DNA of 8,490 nt from MGR-bin208 sp043779285. Its GTDB lineage: Bacteria; Bacteroidota; Bacteroidia; Chitinophagales; Chitinophagaceae. The position numbers were made by a program, and so were the translations under genes. Below, piece by piece: positions 5,685 through 8,490 of this stretch. The first letter of the stretch is position 1. Each line of letters opens with the position of its first letter. Below the pieces are notes generated by a model. It was not told where the DNA came from and searched no databases. It saw nothing but the letters and a program-made list of their open reading frames with translations. The DNA is taken from the NCBI GenBank assembly GCA_043779285.1, contig JAYWEL010000195.1, positions 1 to 8,490 on the forward strand, written 5' to 3'.

Positions 5685-6243
5685 ACTCAACGAGGAGCAA
5701 TTATTAAAGGGCCTGGCAAGGAATGATAAAAAGATCATCGAATCAATTTATAAGAATAATTATAATATGATTCAGTCGATGATTATTCATAACAGCGGTT
5801 CTGCAGATGATGCTAAAGACATCTTTCAGGAAGCAATGATCATTCTTTACGAAAAGGCTCGTTCAGGAAATTTAGAACTAAACTGTCAGATTAAGACTTA
5901 TATATATGCTGTCAGTCGTCGTCTTTGGTTAAAAAGACTGAATCAGACAAATAGGTTTGTATCAAATACGGATTTGCTCCAGGAAACCATTCAGGTTGAA
6001 ACTGATTTAGAAGAACATGATGACAGAAACAGGGAATTTGAATTATTGGACAAAGCCATTTCAAGTTTAGGAGAACCCTGCAAGAGTTTATTGGAAGCTT
6101 TTTATTTTAAGAAGAAGAACATGCAAGAAATTTCGAGTTCATTTGGTTATACCAATGCTGATAATGCAAAAAATCAGAAATACAAATGCCTGATGCGATT
6201 GAAAAAAATATTCTTTGACCATTATAACAATGATGATGAGTGA
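5674..6243 (+). CDS. ECF-type RNA polymerase sigma factor (sigma-70 family)
   Basis: This 189-residue protein should direct RNA polymerase to a small stress or envelope regulon. Sigma region 2 spans about 10-90, including DAKDIFQEAMIILYEK (47-61) for core binding and IKTYIYAVSRRLWLKRL (73-89) for -10 recognition. An acidic linker (109-118) follows. Region 4 spans about 128-178, with the helix-turn-helix around NMQEISSSFGYTNADNAKNQ for the -35 element. Region 3 is absent, as in all ECF factors. The start is TTG at 5674: an in-frame TAA lies at 5647-5649, no ATG or GTG lies between, and the first ATG (residue 32) would cut into region 2. The weak start may keep the level low. The next gene overlaps its 3' end, the usual arrangement for a cognate anti-sigma factor. 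The family call is sure; the regulon is unknown. Confidence 0.93.
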   Translation: MKSELNEEQLLKGLARNDKKIIESIYKNNYNMIQSMIIHNSGSADDAKDIFQEAMIILYEKARSGNLELNCQIKTYIYAVSRRLWLKRLNQTNRFVSNTDLLQETIQVETDLEEHDDRNREFELLDKAISSLGEPCKSLLEAFYFKKKNMQEISSSFGYTNADNAKNQKYKCLMRLKKIFFDHYNNDDE

Positions 6244-7336
6244 CACTGTTTTATTAGAGGCTGTTGAAAAATATATCCGGGGAGAGATGACTCCGGATGA
6301 GCGATTATATTTTGAAAACCTGCGCAAATCAAATCCGGAAGTGGATCAAATGGTTGTAGAGCATACCTTGTTTTTGCAACAACTCAACCGCTTTGGTGAA
6401 TGGAAGAAATTCAAATCGCTTTTGCAGGATACACATACTGATCTTTCAGAAAAAGGTGTGATCGAATCATCCAAATTAAAGGGAAAGGCAAAAGTTGTAT
6501 ACCTTTTTAATAAATATAAAAGAGTTGCTTCTATTGCTGCGGCGATTGCCGGAATCACTACTTTGACCATTAGTTCATTTATCTGGTTATTGAGCCCCGT
6601 TGCACCAACCAGGGAAATTGCGCAATTGAAAGGAAAGTATAATGAATTGGAAAACAAGTATCGCATTCAGGATAGAGAAATCAAGAATGTAAAAACGAAG
6701 ATCAATTCTAATGTTGTTTACAAATCTGGCGGTACCAGTTTCATTATTGATGTAAAAGGTTACCTGGTTACAAATGCTCACGTCATTGCAAATGCTAAAC
6801 ATATTGTCGTTCAAAATAATAATGGGTTGGAATATGCCGCTAAAATAATCTTTGTTGATAAGGACAGAGATATTGCCATTCTTAAAATTGAAGATGATAA
6901 TTACAAACCACTTCCTTCAATTCCTTATACCATCAAAAAAACTTCATCTGATTTATCAGAACCTATCTATACTTTAGGATTTCCCAAAAATGAGATTGTT
7001 TATGGCGAAGGTTATCTGAGTGCAAAATCAGGCTACAATGGCGATACATTAACTTGCCAAATAGCTGTTGCTGCAAACCCAGGAAATAGCGGTGGTCCAG
7101 TACTTAATCTTCATGGAGAAATCATCGGGATTCTTAGTACGAAACAAACAACTGCTGACGGCGTTGTGTTTGCAACCTTGGGTAAATATATATACCAAGC
7201 AATGGATGATATTAAAAACGACTCCACAATTCTTGATAATATAAAACTACCCTATCGAACAACTTTAAAGGGGTTAGACAAAGTGCAACAAGTTAAAAAA
7301 ATCGAAGATTATATTTATATGGTTAAGGTTGATTAA
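6230..7336 (+). CDS. Membrane-anchored HtrA/trypsin-like serine protease with anti-sigma-like N-terminal domain
   Basis: This protein is 368 residues from the first of three consecutive ATGs (6230, 6233, 6236), all overlapping the end of the sigma gene; the exact start is unsure. Residues about 3-66 (EKYIRGEMTPDERLYFE onward) resemble the cytoplasmic N-terminal domain of Bacteroidota anti-sigma factors. A Lys/Arg-rich stretch precedes one transmembrane helix (about 98-121), which places the N-terminus inside. A charged coiled coil (126-157) leads into a trypsin-fold S1C protease domain (about 165-330) with an intact triad: His184 in TNAHVI, Asp214 in DRDIAIL and Ser287 in GNSGGPV. No PDZ domain follows; only about 38 residues remain. 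The likely role is to hold the sigma factor at the membrane and link its release to periplasmic proteolysis. The protease call is sure; the anti-sigma role is inferred from the N-terminal pattern and gene overlap. Confidence 0.88.
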   Translation: MMMSDTVLLEAVEKYIRGEMTPDERLYFENLRKSNPEVDQMVVEHTLFLQQLNRFGEWKKFKSLLQDTHTDLSEKGVIESSKLKGKAKVVYLFNKYKRVASIAAAIAGITTLTISSFIWLLSPVAPTREIAQLKGKYNELENKYRIQDREIKNVKTKINSNVVYKSGGTSFIIDVKGYLVTNAHVIANAKHIVVQNNNGLEYAAKIIFVDKDRDIAILKIEDDNYKPLPSIPYTIKKTSSDLSEPIYTLGFPKNEIVYGEGYLSAKSGYNGDTLTCQIAVAANPGNSGGPVLNLHGEIIGILSTKQTTADGVVFATLGKYIYQAMDDIKNDSTILDNIKLPYRTTLKGLDKVQQVKKIEDYIYMVKVD

Positions 7337-7340
7337 AAAT

Positions 7341-7365
7341 AAAAAGCTACCGATGGTAGCTTTTT
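7341..7365. terminator. Bidirectional Rho-independent terminator
   Basis: AAAAAGCTACC (7341-7351), loop GAT and GGTAGCTTTTT (7355-7365) form an 11-bp stem with T-runs on both strands. It lies between the convergent protease gene (stop at 7336) and the nucleotidyltransferase gene (stop at 7369) and can end both transcripts. Confidence 0.9.
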
Positions 7366-7368
7366 ATT

Positions 7369-8268
7369 TTATACCCATAAATTTTGCGGGTACTCATTAC
7401 TTTCAATCAATTTATTTAAACATTCCTGCACGCCATCTGCATCTTCTTTGTATGTGACACCGAACCATTGAGAAGAAGTTGGAATAACTTTTATCTGGCC
7501 ATTTTCATTTTTAATAAAATTATCTGCTACAATAGGAATAAAAAACTCCGACTTGGGATTTTCCATGGATGTTTCAAGAAACGACTCAAATAATTTTTCA
7601 CTCAGGTCAAACACGGAAACATCGAAACACCAGAAATTCATGGAAACTTTTGTAGTCGGATCAAGTTTATTTAGTATTTCATTTTCTTCAAAAACGATGT
7701 CTTCCTGTACTGTATAAATTTTTGTTCTTTCGGTAATTGATATTAACGAATCATTTGGGTCCACTTCGCAAACACCCCTGCTCACCGATCCATTTTCTGA
7801 CAAGGTTTTCACCAACTCATAACCCACAATAGCATAAAGCTTTTGACTGCATTGTTTAGCCAAAAAATCATGTGCTTTCTGAAAAGCATCCCGTCCATAA
7901 AAGTCATCGGCATTGATTACTGCAAATGGTTCTTTTACCGCATTTTTTGCACAAAGTACAGCATGCGCCGTACCCCATGGTTTTGTTCTTTCGGTGGGAA
8001 TATTAAAGCCGTTTGTAAATGAATTTAATTCCTGATAAACATAATCTACAGCAATACGATCTTTTAATTTGGGCTCAAAAATGGCTTTGAAATGATCGGC
8101 AAAATCTTCACGAATGATGAAGACCACTTTCCCGAAACCAGCACGGATGGCATCATAGATCGAATAATCCATAATTGTTTCTCCTGAAGGTCCAAAGCCC
8201 TGAATCTGTTTCATACTTCCATATCGGGAAGCCATACCAGCAGCAAGAATCACTAATGTTGGTTTCAT
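7369..8268 (-). CDS. Nucleotidyltransferase (NDP-sugar pyrophosphorylase family)
   Basis: This 299-residue cytoplasmic protein is of the GT-A-like nucleotidyltransferase fold, which joins an NTP and a sugar 1-phosphate to give an NDP-sugar and pyrophosphate. Seen are the signature LAAGMASRYGSMKQ (8-21), with the glycine-rich NTP-binding loop and a basic residue at Lys20, then PWGTAHAVL (97-105), NADDFYG (119-125, metal-binding Asp) and VSMNFWCFD (208-216). The length fits a single catalytic domain without a left-handed beta-helix acyltransferase tail. The sugar substrate cannot be read from the sequence. The gene is alone on its strand in this window, converging on the protease gene across a shared terminator. 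The first ATG of the frame (8268) gives the expected N-terminus close to the first beta strand. Confidence 0.88.
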   Translation of the reverse strand: MKPTLVILAAGMASRYGSMKQIQGFGPSGETIMDYSIYDAIRAGFGKVVFIIREDFADHFKAIFEPKLKDRIAVDYVYQELNSFTNGFNIPTERTKPWGTAHAVLCAKNAVKEPFAVINADDFYGRDAFQKAHDFLAKQCSQKLYAIVGYELVKTLSENGSVSRGVCEVDPNDSLISITERTKIYTVQEDIVFEENEILNKLDPTTKVSMNFWCFDVSVFDLSEKLFESFLETSMENPKSEFFIPIVADNFIKNENGQIKVIPTSSQWFGVTYKEDADGVQECLNKLIESNEYPQNLWV

Positions 8269-8300
8269 GTATTTGTTTTAATTGGGGTACTAAATTAATT

Positions 8301-8307
8301 TAATTTG
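8301..8307 (+). promoter_or_regulatory. Possible -7 element for the PLP-enzyme gene
   Basis: TAATTTG lies 27 nt before the ATG at 8335. It is the same heptamer seen before the pheA leader and is one base short of TAnnTTTG. A TTGG at 8282-8285 lies upstream but at a short spacing. The 66-bp divergent gap must hold promoters for both genes; I could not find a convincing one for the minus-strand gene. Confidence 0.3.
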
Positions 8308-8334
8308 CATTCCAATTCATTTGAAATTAAATAC

Positions 8335-8490
8335 ATGCAATCTATCGATTTTCAATCAATCACTATTGACAAAGTTCATTACTCGGATGAAGACATCTAT
8401 GATGTTTCATTTTCCGTATTAAGGCTTGATAAAATTCATCCCATAATTTCAGGCAACAAATGGTTTAAACTACAATATTATTTGGAAGAA
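8335..8490 (+). CDS. PLP-dependent enzyme, D-cysteine desulfhydrase/ACC deaminase family; truncated by window edge
   Basis: The first 52 codons of a gene run off the right edge. Residues 29-46 (LRLDKIHPIISGNKWFKL) match the conserved N-terminal segment of the fold-type II family that includes 1-aminocyclopropane-1-carboxylate deaminase and D-cysteine desulfhydrase. Lys42 in SGNK is the expected Schiff-base Lys for PLP. Members deaminate ACC or release H2S, ammonia and pyruvate from D-cysteine, but the residues that separate these activities are beyond the window. It is divergent from the nucleotidyltransferase gene. The family is fairly sure; the substrate is open. Confidence 0.8.
   Translation, partial: MQSIDFQSITIDKVHYSDEDIYDVSFSVLRLDKIHPIISGNKWFKLQYYLEE

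Noticed and set aside
6215..6229. Upstream TTG as start of the protease gene
   Set aside because: It only adds TTG ACC ATT ATA ACA before three ATGs and increases overlap with the sigma gene. An ATG start at 6230-6236 is simpler.
6139..6814. Minus-strand open frames inside the sigma and protease genes
   Set aside because: They are antisense to two genes with intact sigma regions and a full protease triad.

Overview
The window looks like a chromosomal segment from a low-GC Bacteroidota, most likely of the Chitinophagia/Sphingobacteriia type. The evidence is AT-rich intergenic DNA, no convincing Shine-Dalgarno sequences, a TAnnTTTG-type -7 promoter box, and proteins of recognisably Bacteroidota type: a stand-alone DAHP synthase of the GPCSAE type, a prephenate dehydratase with an IQS-type ACT motif, and a DEAD-box helicase with a DbpA-like tail. 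No mobile element, CRISPR array, tRNA or rRNA gene was seen.

Positions 1-5287, minus strand, form an aromatic amino acid block. Transcription runs pheA (prephenate dehydratase), then a class I/II aminotransferase, then tyrA (prephenate dehydrogenase), with gaps of 4 and 1 nt. A DEAD-box RNA helicase gene with its own -7-like box follows, and then the first 182 codons of a DAHP synthase that runs off the left edge. The set covers the committed step and both terminal branches to Phe and Tyr. Neither PheA nor TyrA carries a chorismate mutase domain, so that activity must come from elsewhere, probably from the unseen C-terminus of the DAHP synthase.

The main discovery is just upstream of pheA. 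A short unlisted ORF (5264-5181, minus) encodes a 27-residue peptide containing YYWFYFSFYF. It is followed by a complete attenuator: an 8-bp terminator hairpin with a T7 tail that ends directly on the pheA start codon, and an exact second copy of its 3' arm (GCCGGGAT) inside the leader ORF just after the aromatic codons. That copy can form a competing antiterminator. This is the layout of classical ribosome-stalling attenuation, tuned to Tyr, Trp and Phe together.

Positions 5308-7365 hold a small Ala/Val/Pro/Thr-rich lipoprotein (minus) with its own terminator, and a divergent pair on the plus strand. The pair is an ECF-type sigma factor starting at TTG and, overlapping it, a membrane protein. 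The membrane protein joins an anti-sigma-like cytoplasmic domain, one transmembrane helix, a coiled coil and an HtrA-like trypsin-fold protease with an intact His/Asp/Ser triad. This resembles a DegS-type protease and an RseA-type anti-sigma factor in one chain. A bidirectional terminator closes this unit.

Positions 7369-8490 hold a sugar-nucleotidyltransferase-like gene (minus) and, divergently, the start of a PLP-dependent D-cysteine desulfhydrase/ACC deaminase family gene (plus) that is cut by the right edge. No stretch longer than 300 bases lacks a gene.
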